NCBI GenBank assembly: GCA_037501455.1
Contig: CM074856.1
Location: 45,041,001 to 45,105,000 of the forward strand
Reading direction: 5' to 3'
Length of the DNA: 64,000 nucleotides
Source of the DNA: Lantana camara
Taxonomy: Eukaryota; Streptophyta; Magnoliopsida; Lamiales; Verbenaceae
Positions 1 to 11,324 of this stretch are shown here, in pieces. Below the pieces are notes generated by a model, which made no database searches, was not told the DNA's origin, and worked only from the letters and a program-made list of their open reading frames with translations. How positions within the stretch are numbered: position 1 is the first letter of the stretch; every line of letters begins with the position of its first letter. The position numbers and the translations under genes were made by a program.

Positions 1-523
1 AGAGGTGAATCGCTGCTCGATCCCCAACTCAGAACACCATTCTCTTGTGTCAGCAGCTATGAACTGGGATCCGTTGTCGGAAATGAGCACCCTCGGTATA
101 CCGTACCTGCAAATGATGTTCTTCCAAATGAAGTCCCTCACAACCTTGAAAGTGATTTTCGCAACGGCCTCGGCCTCAGCCCACTTGGTGAAGTAGTCGA
201 CGGCTAAAATGACAAACTTCTTTTGTCCTGCAGCCATGGGCAAGGGGCCCACGATGTCAATTCCCCACTGGTCAAAAGGCCAAGAGACGTCTATGGGGAT
301 CAACTGTGCCGCTGGCAATTGAGGGAGATTTGAATGGAATTGGCATTTGGGGCACTTCCTTGAAAATTCGATGGCATCCTGGAGAACTGTAGGCCAATAA
401 AACCCACTTCTCAGAACTTTCTTTGCCAAAATACGCCCTCTAGAGTGATTTCCACAGCTTCCATTATGTATGTGCTCGAGCGTCTCCTTTGCTTGTGAGG
501 GCCTCAGGCATCTCATTGGGGGG
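1..523 (-). pseudogene. Integrase, N-terminal part, of gypsy copy 1 (out of frame with pol, truncated)
   Basis: The minus strand from about 523 to 1 corresponds to the integrase start of copy 2 (47440-47970): an HHCC zinc finger followed by the DDE core with GIDIVGP (first Asp) and SDNGSQF (second Asp). It is displaced by one base from the upstream pol frame by the 6-G run (plus strand) at 518-523. The catalytic Glu and the C-terminus lie outside the window. The role would be insertion of element cDNA. Confidence 0.8.
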
Positions 524-3500
524 CCCTTGAAATGATTTTTTGAACAACCTCCCCTCGGTATCCAAAGCGAAACGAGGGGCTTTACTTCGAACTTTCCTTG
601 CTTCCACCTTGTCAGTGGGAAGAATTCCATCCTTAAGGAAAATAATGACGTCATCAAGCCAGCAGGGCTCGTTTGGATCAATCATGGCAATTATCTTGGT
701 GGCGGCCTTCTCCTTGATCAAAGGTTCCTCAGTTCTAAGGAACGTAACAGAACGTTCAGAAGTACCCTCTAAAGCGGATGCAAACTTTGACAGAGCGTCC
801 GCACGCTCGTTTTCCCCTCTGGGCACTTGAAGTACATGAAATTCCTTGAATTTCCCAATGATTTCTCTGGCTTTAGTTAAGTACTGTATCATGGTGGTTT
901 CTCGAGCCTCATAAGTTCCTTCAATCTGGCTTGCTATTAACTGTGAATCCACGTAAGCGGTGATTCTGGAAGCCCCATTCTGAAAAGCAATATTCAATCC
1001 TTGCACGAGGGCTTCATACTCTGCTTCATTATTAGTGACTTGGAAATCCAGCTTAATTGCAAAGTCCAGCTCAATCCCATCGGGGTTTCTGAGGGCCACT
1101 CCTACTCCTCCCCCTTGTGAGGTTGAGGAACCATCTGTGTGCAGTACCCATAACCCCTCATTTTCCGCAACGGTGGGCTCGAAACCAAAGCGTTCAACCA
1201 ACAAATCTGCTACAACCTGAGCCTGTATCGCCGTCCTAGGCTCGAAGCATACGTCAAACTGGCTCAATTCGATGGCCCATTTGATTAATCTACCAGATAC
1301 GTCCGGCTTGGACAACACTTGCTTCAAGGGTTGGTCGGTGAGAACCGTTATGGAGTGCGCTTGAAAGTAAGGCCTTAGCCTTCTTGAGGCGTTGATAAGT
1401 GCGAACGCAAATTTTTCAATCTCCAAATACTTCTTTTCAGCTCCTTGCAATGTTTTGCTCAGATAATAGACAGGCAAATGTTTCCGCTCTCGTACAGCTA
1501 CCAGAACAGCGCTTGCGGCTTCGGGAGAAACGGAAAGATACATGAATAATCTCTCACCTTCGACGGGCTTAGTCAGCAGTGGTGCGCTCGACAAGTAAGC
1601 CTTCATATCCTGCAACGCCCTTTCGCATTCTTCTGTCCAAGCAAAGTTACGAGCGTTCCTCAAAATTTTGAAGAAGGGAAGGTTCCTGTCCGCCGAGCGC
1701 GAAATAAACCTGTTCAACGAAATGATTTTTCCCACCAGGACCTGCACTTCCCGCAAATTTCGAGGGGAAGGGATCTCCAAAATAACCCTGATCTTCTCCG
1801 GATTGGCCTCAATTCCCCTCTGACTGACCATGTACCCTAGGAATTTTCCCCCTTGTACTCCAAATGTGCACTTTGAAGGGTTCAACTTCATCCCATACTG
1901 GCGCAAGATTGAAAAAGTGCGCTTGAGATCTCCCAAGTGGGAATCCTGGCGTTCGCTCTTGACAATCATATCATCCACGTAAACCTCCATGGACTTACCA
2001 ATTTCTTTTTCAAACATCTTGTTAACGAGCCGCTGATACGTGGCTCCGGCGTTCTTCAGTCCGAAAGGCATGACTAAGAAGCAATATACTCCCAGATGGA
2101 CAACGAACGAGGTTTTGGGGCGATCTTCCGGGGCCATAAAGATCTGATAATATCCCTGGAAAGCGTCCATCATGCTCATAAGCTCGCAGCCAGCGGTCGA
2201 ATCCACCAATTGATCAATCCGGGGCAGCGGGTAAGGATCTTTAGGGCAGGCTTTGTTGAGATCAGTGAAATCGTTGCACATGCGCCACTTATTCGCGCTC
2301 TTGGGTACCAAGACGACGTTGCACAGCCACTCCGGATACAAGATGGGCTCAATATATTGAGCCTCCAGGAGTTTATTAACTTCCTGTTCAATGACCTTTT
2401 TCCGGAAGCCATGTACATCCCTCTTTTTCTGCTTGATGGGTTTGAAAGAGGGATCCACATTAAGCCTGTGGACAATGACGCTCGGGTCAATCCCTGTGAG
2501 ATCAGAGGCTTTCCACGCAAATACATCCTTGTTTTCCCTTAGAAAATCAATCATCATGATCTGAGAAGGCCCTGAGAGGTTTGAGCCTATCTGTGTAATC
2601 TTATCTTTATTTCCGGGTTCCAGCTCAATGGTAAGGAATTTTTCCGAAGGTTCGATCCTTACCTCAGGGCGAGGAAGTTCGAGCGCCCTCTTCTTTCCTG
2701 TCAAACGATCGCCTGATGCTGGTTCACTTTCTCCCGGCTCGTCTCCTTCTGAGGACGATCCCCCAACGGTCCCTGGGGGAACATTTTCGAGGGGATTCTC
2801 CCCGTTGTCTCCCCTCTTCTTCTTGTTCTTCTTCTTGTTCAATTTCGCCCTTTTCCGGGCTGGGCTGTCCTCATCAAGGTTGGGGAAGTCCACTGACTTT
2901 TTGGTGGAACCAATCTGGAAGGTTTTCTCCGCTTTAGGCTTTCTGAGAGACAGCATGTAACACTCCCAAGCCTCTCGCACATTGCACAGTACTTCTCCTA
3001 CACCCTCGGGGGTGGGGAATTTAATCTTCTGATGGTAGGTGGAGATGATGGCTTTGAAGTCCACGAGGGCGGGGCGCCCAATTATGATGTTATATGGAAT
3101 TTCAATCTCCACCACCGCGTACGTCACCAAAAGCGTCTTGCGCTGAGGGGCTCGGCCGAACGAAGTAGCTAGGCGTATTTGCCCTCGGGGGACAACTTCC
3201 GAGCCTCCAAAGCCAATGAGGGCCGTTTTGAGAGGCTCGAGCGGAAGATCGACTTTCATCTTTAAGAATGTAGAATAAGGCAAAACATTAACGGAGCTTC
3301 CACTATCCACCAATACCCTTTTTACAACATGATTATGAACATCTAAGCTAACCACCATGGGGCAATCTGAGGTTATACCCTCCCCATGGGGCGTTACAAT
3401 ATGTTCTAAGTCCCTATCATCAAAACCTATTACATCATTTTCTCGAGACCTTTGAGCGCTTGATCTCTGGACGGCATAGATAGGTTTGGGCACCGCTGGG

Positions 3501-3571
3501 CGTTGGTTGTAGCTCCAGACATACCTCCGTCGGGAGGCGTTTGAATCCCCCCCCCGATGAGCCTCCTGCAA
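464..3571 (-). pseudogene. Pol polyprotein (protease, RT, RNase H, second RNase H) of gypsy copy 1
   Basis: A 1035-residue frame. The aspartic protease has VDSGSSVNVL (catalytic Asp near residue 89). Reverse transcriptase carries YVDD near residues 531-534, with MPFGLKNAGATYQR upstream. The first RNase H lacks the usual catalytic Asp (MYLSVS). A second RNase H follows with LHTDGSS, NNEAEYEAL, YVDSQL and ERADALS. The frame ends abnormally at 464: copy 2 shows that an extra C in the run at 518-523 throws the integrase zinc-finger region out of frame. The frame has no reliable start of its own because it was originally continuous with gag. Catalytic residues of RT and protease look intact, but gag-pol and pol-integrase continuity is broken. 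Confidence 0.9.
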
Positions 3572-5630
3572 TCATGTTTATAACTGCAAAGGGCTCGTTT
3601 TCTTGCTCAGGGGCTTTGCCTTTATTGCCTCGGCGGCTGCTGCTTTCAGGGGGTCCCCTACCCCTTGGGCTCTTTGACCGGGAAGGGCTCCTTCTTCTCC
3701 TTCCGGAGCGCTCATTGCATTGTTCATCGTAGCGCTCGAGCACCCGGACAAACTCCTTCAGATGGCCCCCTGCAACGAGCCTTTGGATTTCAGCTTCTAA
3801 CTGCCGGCACTCATCCGTGTCGTGCCCTCTCTGCTTGTGGAAGGCGCAGTATTTGTTCGAGCGCCTGAGTGAGTCTGTTTCTCTCATTTTGATGGGTCTT
3901 TTGAAAAGCTTCTTATCAGAGAGATTATAGACTTCCGAATTTGGCCTGGTGAGCGGAATTCGCTCGAATCGACGAGGGGGTGGTGGCGACCTCCTGCGCT
4001 CTTGAGGGCGCTCCTTCTTGACGGCCACATCCCGCCCCCGCTCGTGATGAGGTCGCTCGTTCCTGGCCGGGCTGTGATGACGGGGACCATTCGTCCCATA
4101 CATATCTTCGAGCGCGAAGAACGGCTCGGCTATTTCTCTTAGGCCCATGAGGGTCCCAGGCCTTCTCTCCACGATGGCATCATCAAATTTTTTGCTCACG
4201 TATTGTTTGTGATCCACAGCCTGAAAGAGCACTGGGATCAAAAAATCCATTGAAGGCCTCTCCACCTGCAGGATCTCCTTGTTGAAGCGGGTAAAGAACG
4301 AGCGCAGAGATTCGCTCTTGCCCTGCACCACGTTGTATAAGGCAGTGGGTGCGGTGACTGGCGCTTTCAAGGAGTTGAAGTGGTTGAGGAAAGCATTGGC
4401 CAGTTCTTCATATGAGTGGATCGAGCGCGGCGGCAGTCGCTTGTACCACTCTTGAGCCATTCCTACCAAAGAAGTGACAAACACTTTTGCCCAGTAATGG
4501 CTGGAATGCTCGTATAGGTGCATAAGATGCACAAAGTGATCCAAGTGTTCAGCTGGATCGGTTGTCCCGTCGTATCGGTTGATGGAAGTGGGGACTTTGG
4601 CCATGCCTGCTTGGGCCATCAGAACTTCTTCTACGAGGGGTGAACCCCTCGCCAGTGGGTGATATTCATACGTACCGAAGTTTTCCTCCGGCTCCTTGCG
4701 GCGGGGGACCCTTGGTGGAGGGTCCTTGGTGCGGGTGCTTCTGGCGTCAACCCGTTCATCCCGACTAGGGGAGATCTGAGTTGAACGCCCTCGTGAGAGC
4801 TGTCCCACAATATCCTTGAGACCCTGCAGCTGGTCTTGCACAGCCGCGAGGATGTCAGGATTTACATCTACTTGCTTGTCTCCGTGTCTGGGGGCTCGTG
4901 AGCCCCTCCTGGAGACATGAGAGTCCCCTTCATTTTCGTTCACTCGCTCCGTGGGCTCTTTATTCCTGCCCACGGAGGGGCGCTCGTTGCCCTCCTGTTG
5001 GGGCACTTCTCTTGCTGGTGGTGGTGGTGGTTGTGCCCTCAGGACAGCCTGGGCTTCTCTGAGGGGAAAGTTTTGCTGTCCTCCTAAAGGGGCTGCGACT
5101 TGAGTGGCCTGACCAGAGGGGAAGTACATGGAATGGAACCTTTCCCATGCCCCCTGGGCCGCCTGAACCTCACACTGGGCGTATAGAGCCCTCAGCTGTT
5201 GGGTGGTCAGTGGAGGTAACTCCACTCCTTCAATCTCCCTGGGGACCACCACTGGGAGCTGGAGTTGTCCGGCATGATATGGCTGGACCGACGGCATCAT
5301 GACGGCCGGAGTAAGAGTATATCCTGGTGGAGGCATCATATAACTCTGTACTCCTAGATTCATTTGGGGATGGACCCAGGAGTTCTGCGCTAGCGGCGGA
5401 GGAGCAGAGAGAGAGGCTCCTCCAGCGGTGGTGGGAACCTGCGGTGCCGGCGGTGCAGGTGGTGGTACAGAAGATTCTGCTTGTGGGGTCACACCTGCGG
5501 CGGGAGGTGCTCCACCAGCGGTGACGGGAAGTGGCGGCGCTCCACCAGTAGCGGTGGTGGGAAGAATGACATCTGCAACTTGGGAGGCGTTATCTCCTCC
5601 TCCCACAACTCCAGATCTCGTGGCAACCAT
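3435..5630 (-). CDS. Gag polyprotein of Tat-lineage gypsy copy 1
   Basis: A 731-residue reading frame begins at the first ATG after the primer-binding site (MVATRSG...). The first ~190 residues are Pro/Ala/Gln-rich. The capsid-like retrotransposon gag domain is around residues 330-470 (includes VFVTSLVGMAQEWYKRL), a basic low-complexity region follows, and a zinc-knuckle variant CAFHKQRGHDTDEC lies near residue 600. In copy 2 this region runs in the same frame into the protease, so gag-pol was originally one frame. Here a 9-base C run at 3547-3555 (8 positions in copy 2) shifts the frame, and the last ~45 residues are out-of-frame sequence. Expected role is assembly of virus-like particles and RNA packaging. 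The frame is intact up to the shift, so Gag alone might still be made. Confidence 0.88.
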   Translation of the reverse strand: MVATRSGVVGGGDNASQVADVILPTTATGGAPPLPVTAGGAPPAAGVTPQAESSVPPPAPPAPQVPTTAGGASLSAPPPLAQNSWVHPQMNLGVQSYMMPPPGYTLTPAVMMPSVQPYHAGQLQLPVVVPREIEGVELPPLTTQQLRALYAQCEVQAAQGAWERFHSMYFPSGQATQVAAPLGGQQNFPLREAQAVLRAQPPPPPAREVPQQEGNERPSVGRNKEPTERVNENEGDSHVSRRGSRAPRHGDKQVDVNPDILAAVQDQLQGLKDIVGQLSRGRSTQISPSRDERVDARSTRTKDPPPRVPRRKEPEENFGTYEYHPLARGSPLVEEVLMAQAGMAKVPTSINRYDGTTDPAEHLDHFVHLMHLYEHSSHYWAKVFVTSLVGMAQEWYKRLPPRSIHSYEELANAFLNHFNSLKAPVTAPTALYNVVQGKSESLRSFFTRFNKEILQVERPSMDFLIPVLFQAVDHKQYVSKKFDDAIVERRPGTLMGLREIAEPFFALEDMYGTNGPRHHSPARNERPHHERGRDVAVKKERPQERRRSPPPPRRFERIPLTRPNSEVYNLSDKKLFKRPIKMRETDSLRRSNKYCAFHKQRGHDTDECRQLEAEIQRLVAGGHLKEFVRVLERYDEQCNERSGRRRRSPSRSKSPRGRGPPESSSRRGNKGKAPEQENEPFAVINMIAGGSSGGGFKRLPTEVCLELQPTPSGAQTYLCRPEIKRSKVSRK

Positions 5631-5700
5631 GACTGTTAAAGGTAAGGTGTGCTTGTTTTTCTACCAACAAAAAGAAAGGAAGAAGATGGAAGACTGGTTT

Positions 5701-5716
5701 CCCACAGACGGCGCCA
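5701..5716 (-). promoter_or_regulatory. Primer-binding site of gypsy copy 1
   Basis: The minus strand reads TGGCGCCGTCTGTGGG four bases inside the LTR. The same block follows the 5' LTR of copy 2 at about 39563. Its position and conservation identify it as the tRNA primer-binding site for minus-strand synthesis. I have not assigned the tRNA. Confidence 0.8.
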
Positions 5717-5720
5717 AAAA

Positions 5721-6587
5721 TGATGGGTCCGGAAATGGATGGATCCGAATCCGATCACTTTACAATTTGTATTTATGGAGGAAACCACCGGAGCTTCGCC
5801 GGAAATGTGAAAGGGGTTTTACCTGTTGGGACAAGCACAAGGAAAGTCAGATGGCCAAGCTGGGGGAACTGGGGGTGATACCCAGTTTGGCTCTCCGACG
5901 CTCAAGTCAGTTCAGTGTATGAAGAGAAGTGTAAGTTCAGTCACAGTTGCAGAGGTGAAGAAAGCTTACTTGTGTAGAAGATGACTTTGGCTATTTATAG
6001 TTGAGGGTCAAGGGCCCTTTGGTCATTTGCCTCAAGTGGTCCTGGCCGAATGTTGCCCTAACACGTGGCGCTGTGAGAGAGAAACCTAGGAGGAATCTTC
6101 TGCAAAAGTGGCCGAAAGTTAGTGCTGGCAACAGTGGCAGGTGCGCGGGCATGTACGTTGTGTCAGAGAGCCATTTGGGCGGTTGGTGACGAGGGCTTGA
6201 GAGCGCGCTCGTGACAACCTTGAGTGTTGGAGGCCAAGATATCCGCTGAGGGGAATGAGGGCTCCAGTTCAAATGACGAGCCAAAAGGGGAGGCCGCTCT
6301 GAGGGAATGTGACGCTCGAAGAGGGCTCTTTTGGCACGTGGACGTACCAACCGTTTAGTTTGTTGGACGCTCGTGGGAGTGATAGCGCTCGTGGGGCTTA
6401 ACTCCAGAAGTAGGGTTGCGTTCGTTGACTTAGCGCTTGTGCGCTGATGGGTGCACCCTTGGTGGCGGCTGGCTTAGCGCATGGCTTAGCGCTCGTGCGC
6501 TGATGGGTGCAGCCTTGTGGAGACAGATGTCATCATCTCGGTGATGCCACGTGTCTGATGTGGGATGATCGTATTTTGACCCCATCA
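5721..6587 (-). repeat. 5' LTR of gypsy copy 1 (867 bp)
   Basis: On the minus strand the LTR opens with TGATGGGGTCAAAATACG and closes with GAACCCATCA, matching the LTRs at 38747 and 58356. A TATAAATAG promoter box lies at 5991-5999 (minus strand). It is longer than the 813-bp LTRs of copy 2, partly because a block around GCGCTGATGGGTGCA is duplicated near 6435-6515. Confidence 0.93.
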
Positions 6588-7294
6588 CATGTATATACAC
6601 ATCTGTGTATGTATATTAAGAAAAAACGTGTGTTTTCATATATTTTTTTTAACATAATATGTTATTTATTGGATACAGATTACGGATAAATCGTATAACT
6701 GATATCTACACAGATCGAATGTTAAACGGATTGAATATGTAGTTATCATATCCTTATCCGTTTATTATTCAAATACCATATTCGGATATGAATAATATTC
6801 TCTTTAAGCGAGTTCAAATGATATTCTCTTTAAACAAATTCAAATGCAACGAATAACGGATTGTTGGATATCCATTTATAGTTTTAGTCAAACCCTTAAT
6901 TTGTACAAAATATGATTAAAAATGTTCATTCTCGTAGTAATGCACATTCTTGCAAACATTGAGATTATTAATTCATTTGTCCCTTACGGTATTAGTCATT
7001 TTCAAATTTTAAAATTTTTTATTTTATCGTCGTATATTTGTCAAATGCATATTATATATCTTATTATTTTCATAAATAAAAATTAAAAATAATAATCGTG
7101 TTAAATATTTAATAAATTATGTTAATTATATTTATATGTAAGTATAGATATACTATATATATTATGTATAAAAGTACATTTCCATTATATTATTTTATTT
7201 ATAAAGTACTATTGCTCAAAATAAGAATTTTAAAATATATATTTATTATAAAAAAAATATTTTTAATGATATATTGAATCATCATCATCATCAC

Positions 7295-7369
<75 letters not shown>

Positions 7370-8006
7370 CATCTATGAATAATATAAATAAAATTAAATT
7401 AAAACTTTTTATTTTATTCTTAATTTTATTATTTGATGTATTAATCATATAATAAATTTTTTTTATTTTATTGTTCATTTCATCATAAAATTTCATTCAT
7501 TTATTTCCCCACCCCATTGGTACATGTCAATCATGATATAGTAATGATGTAATATGAAGGAGGTGCTTAGACATATTTGTTTTGATGGAGAATGGGTTGG
7601 CCGATGTCCGTTCAGAATTTATTTGAGTTTAATTCCCAAAAGTATGGAGTGATTTTGAATTTGATATAAATTGCTGGGGAAAGAAATTATATTATATGAT
7701 CTTGGGAATTGCGTATAAAATATTGAATTTTGTTTTAAATTAAAATTGGAACTAATAAGCCAAATTAAATGTATTATTGTACAGTTTGTCCATATATATA
7801 TACTAAGAAAAATTAAAATTAAGAAAAAATTTAAAATATTAAAAAAAAAAGCAAAAAATAATATGTATTATCGTGAGTGTGTGAATATATATAATACGAA
7901 AATTTTGATATATACAAAAAAGTAAAATATTACATGGGTTCAATATTTCCCAAAAATAAAAATTACAAAAAAGTACCCAAAAATAAAAATAAAAACATTA
8001 AATTTA
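6588..8006. other. AT-rich intergenic DNA
   Basis: I see no gene. About 6650-6900 has repeated GGATA/TATCC-type words that could be a worn hAT-type MITE, but no ends are recognisable. The rest is low-complexity A/T DNA with a trinucleotide microsatellite at 7280-7369. Confidence 0.6.
7280..7369. repeat. ATC/ATT trinucleotide microsatellite
   Basis: Four ATC-type units (7280-7291) lead into about 25 uninterrupted ATT units (7296-7369). On the minus strand this yields a spurious polyasparagine reading frame. Confidence 0.95.
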
Positions 8007-8078
8007 AGGGCCCAACCGGGTTCGAACCGGTGACCTCTTGATCTGCAGTCAAATGCTCTACCACTGAGCTATGGACCC
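8007..8078 (-). tRNA. trnC-GCA: tRNA-Cys (anticodon GCA)
   Basis: The minus strand folds as a 72-nt cloverleaf. The acceptor GGGTCCA pairs with TGGGCCC (one G-U pair). The D arm contains AGCTCAGTGGTAGAGC (A box). The anticodon loop CTGCAGA gives anticodon GCA. The T arm has GGTTCGAACC (B box). The discriminator base is T, CCA is not encoded, there is no intron, and an A-rich stretch follows. It looks nuclear: the flanks are nuclear AT-rich DNA and transposons. Confidence 0.95.
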
Positions 8079-8260
8079 TTATTTGTTAACAAATTCAATT
8101 TAATAAAATATATTTTTTAAACAATTCTGAACCTAGTGCTAGGTAGACAGGCCCCACCACTAGCACTCAAACCACGTTACTTAATAAATGCACAAAACTA
8201 CTTAATTATTTAACATTCAACACTAGTCGTTGAAAGCATACACAAATGACAAAACTAATA

Positions 8261-9691
8261 GGGTTAATCTTTCTTTGCACCCCAATCTTTGAGGTGCGTT
8301 GTATTTTGGTACCCAATCTTTGATTTTTGACGAATCAGTACCCAACCTTTACAATTTGTTTAATTTCAGTACCTAGGTCAACATTCCGGCCAAAATCTCA
8401 GGCCAAGGCACGGCGGTGTAACACACGTGATTTTTTAAGGGCAATTTAGTATTTTTATTTTTTTACTAATTAAAAAACTTAAAAAACACAAAAAAAAAAA
8501 AGAAAAAGAAAGGAAAAATGAAGAACCCAGATGAAGAATTGCAGAAGTGAGCAGTGTCTGAGTCCGATACCTTTGCCCAGATGAAGGTATCGGACTTCTG
8601 CAAATCTGCATACAACCAACATTTCCATCTCTCTCAGCTCCAACTTCCAAAGTGCAACAATTCAAGAAAGATTAAAAGGAAAATGGAAGACAATAATTCA
8701 AGAGCCCCAAGAGCCCATTTATGCAGAAAGGGGATTACAATTCAAAGAGGAGCAGCAGCCGATTAACTATGTGGAAAGAGGTTGCTTGAATTGCTACTCT
8801 TGGGGCCAAGAACAGGGAAGAATGAAAGATGGCTGATAACTGGGTTGGTGCCGCCGCCACCACACAAAGCAACCACCATCACGCCGCCGCCTCTACCATT
8901 ACCACCACGACACAAAGCCACCACCATCGCCACCACCAAGACACCAAGAACCACCACGCAACCACCATCGCCCCACCACCTACGTCCTTCCCAACTCAGA
9001 TCTGAAACCACCACCACCACCACACTGCCATCCTAACTCAGATCTGAAACCACCACCACCACGCAGCCATCTTACAAACCCAGATCTGAGATCGCCCACA
9101 TCACAAACCAGATCCCACCACCACGCAGCCACCAAGCCAGCACCGTGGTGGAGAGAGAGAGAGAGAGACAGAGCGCAGAAATGGCGACCTTGAGCAATAG
9201 AGACGGTGGCTGCGCGCGATGGAGGTGGTCACGGTGGTGGATGCAACAAACAGAGCGCCGCTCGAGCTCCGCCTTTGTGACGGCAGGAAACGAATTGGGT
9301 GGTCACGGTTGGAATTTCGTTGTGCATTTGCAGGGATTTGGTCCATCTTCATCTAAGCGAGATGGGAATTTTGGTTGTTTGCAGATTTGCAAAGGTCCGA
9401 TACCTCTTCATCTGGGTTCTTCATTTTTCCTTTTTTTTTTTTTGTTTTTTTTTGTTTTTTTGTGTTTTTTAAGTTTTTTAATTAGTAAAAAAATAAAAAG
9501 ACTAAATTGTCCTTAAAAAATCACGTGTGTTACACGCGCTGTGCCTTGGCCTGAGATTTTGGCCGGAATGTTGACCTAGGTACTGAAATTAAACAAATTG
9601 TAAAGGTTGGGTACTGATTCGTCAAAAATCAAAGGTTGGGTACCAAAATGCAACGCACCCCAAAGATTGGGGTGCAAAGAAAGATTAAACC
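8261..9691. mobile_element. Non-autonomous Mutator-like element (MULE) with long TIRs and GC-rich interior
   Basis: Long terminal inverted repeats (8261 to ~8538 and ~9404 to 9691, about 280 bp) start GGGTTAATCTTTCTTTGCAC on the left and its near-identical complement on the right. Sub-terminal similarity extends to about 8640, with a ~40-bp indel in the left arm. A perfect 9-bp target duplication AAACTAATA flanks the element (8252-8260, 9692-9700), the length typical of the Mutator superfamily. There is no transposase. The interior (8840-9340) is much richer in G+C than the flanks and is dominated by CCACCA/CCGCCG-type repeats. Confidence 0.92.
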
Positions 9692-9920
9692 AAACTAATA
9701 AAAAATTAGAGGCGGACAGTTGTGTTGCCGGGCTGATTCAGTCTAAAAATTGACACGAATACTCAAAGTAGATGCCTATTACTTTATTCCCCATTTACTT
9801 TTTTTTTGAATTCTTGAAATAAAAAGAAACCCTTATCCTGTTCGGTGTTGGTGTTAGTGTTAGTTCAAAATTCAAACGTTATGTCTGCAAATCTTTCCCC
9901 TCAAGGCTCAATCACTCACC

Positions 9921-9927
9921 ATAAATA
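9921..9927 (+). promoter_or_regulatory. TATA-like box ahead of micro-ORF
   Basis: ATAAATA lies 45 bases upstream of the ATG at 9973, in a CACCATAAATAAGCCC context, suitable for a short 5' UTR. Inference only. Confidence 0.35.
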
Positions 9928-9972
9928 AGCCCATAAAGTCATAAACCATTTCCACACAGTACTTCTCTTCAA

Positions 9973-10077
9973 ATGGCTCTCAGGCTGCTCTACGGCGTCG
10001 TCTTCCTCTCCTTCTCCACCGCCTGCTTCCTCTGCCTCCACCTCATTCTCCAGCCAGTTTTCTACCTCACCGCCTGA
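9973..10077 (+). CDS. Possible 34-residue membrane micropeptide
   Basis: The frame ATG...TGA encodes 34 residues beginning MALRLLYGVVFLSF and ending LQPVFYLTA. It is one long hydrophobic stretch with two central Cys residues (residues 18 and 21) and a positive residue (Arg4) near the N-terminus, compatible with a single transmembrane or signal-anchor segment. Third codon positions are strongly C-biased in an otherwise AT-rich region, a TATA-like box sits 45 bp upstream, and the downstream sequence resembles a plant 3' UTR. I recognise no family. It could be a real small gene, the first exon of a longer one, or chance. Confidence 0.45.
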   Translation: MALRLLYGVVFLSFSTACFLCLHLILQPVFYLTA

Positions 10078-11324
10078 ATCGCCGCCGCCGCGGCCGGAAT
10101 GGCATTAGATCTGTAATGTACATACCTTATATATCTTTATATATATGGATTTGTTGTTTTCTGTAATGGCATGTGAAAGACTGTTGGATTGGATACTGTT
10201 TGTACTTCAACTGGATCAAGAGTCAAGACCCTTTGATCTGAATTTTGATGCCTTCTTCTCCTTTGTACTTGTGTGTTAATTTTGTTGTTATGTTCGATTA
10301 ATGATATTGCTTAATGTTTTTTGGGGGAGCAATCCATTATAAATATATATGTCACCGCCTTGAGGGGATTATATTTTCGCTTTGTATTTTTTTGATTTAA
10401 TTTATCCGCGTATTTCTCTCTTATTTCGTTAATTCACACACATTAAGTGTATTGATTGCCGATTCATACGTAGAAATAAATCTTTTTAATATTTTCGTAT
10501 TGTAATTATTTTACTTTTTCAATCTAATTATAATTTTTTATCAAAAAGAAAAAAAAAAAATAATAAAGTATGAAATTCAAATTCATTTATTACGAGGTAG
10601 ATAAAGAGATCTAGGAGAGCGGCCAATGGCAATTCAAAGCTTGGTAATGCCGTAAAGTTGGTCATGATTCATGGCTACGACTACGAGAACGTGCAAAAAA
10701 GTGATCATTTTTTGCGTGCCCAATGTCTTCTGTTGTTTGCTGTGCACTTCTTTTTCTTTCTTTATTTTTTCCTTTTAGGTTTAATTTAATTTAGATCCAA
10801 AATGGGTTATCTGATGTTCCACTGCAATTGCTCCAATGAATATGAGGATGGTGATGGTCGTAGAGCACTGCCTTGATTGTTGTATTTGTTGGTGGAGGAA
10901 GATGATTATATAGTTTGTGACATTAGTTTGGGATATCTTTTATTTAATTCTTAAATACTTATTCATCGACATTAGAGGTAATTCATACTCTTGTTAGGGA
11001 CTCGATCACCTTTATTTCAAGAACCCAAGTTTGATATTCCTAATTATGTTTCGTTTGTTGCAATTTCTGATTTTTTGTTTGGTGAATAAAGAGAGATACC
11101 TTGTGAAATATTGCACATCCAATTTTTAAGGTAACTAATATATAATGTTTTGATAATTTTTTTTTCAATAATTAAACAATATATAATGATATGATAAATT
11201 TTTCCCTCAATAATTAGCTTTTAAAGTTTTATTAGATCAAATATATTATTGAATATACCTTATTCAAAATATGTATATATATATATATATATACTTTTGG
11301 TTTAAATAAAATAAACAAATGATT
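10078..11324. other. Intergenic DNA
   Basis: The first 200-250 bp may be the 3' UTR of the micro-ORF. The rest is AT-rich without a supported gene. Short homopolymer and (AT)n tracts occur near 10545-10560 and 11275-11292. Confidence 0.5.

Larger units (their letters stand above)
1..6587 (-). mobile_element. Ty3/gypsy LTR retrotransposon, Tat lineage, copy 1 (truncated by window edge)
   Basis: Reading on the minus strand, an LTR (6587 down to 5721) is followed by a primer-binding site, gag, protease, RT, RNase H, a second RNase H and the first part of integrase, which runs off the window at base 1. The second (archaeal-type) RNase H after the normal RT-RNaseH block is diagnostic of the Tat/Ogre/Retand group of non-chromoviruses. 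The same family recurs in full at 38747-59168 on the other strand. This copy carries at least two single-base homopolymer frameshifts (about 3545-3553 and 518-523). The 5 bases outside the LTR (6588-6592) should be one copy of the target duplication; the partner lies outside the window. Confidence 0.95.

Noticed and set aside
7263..7496. Minus-strand frame with polyasparagine
   Set aside because: It is the translation of an ATT microsatellite.
8763..9036. His/Thr/Pro- and Val/Gly-rich frames inside the MULE
   Set aside because: Both strands are open because of CCACCA repeats. No evidence of a real protein.
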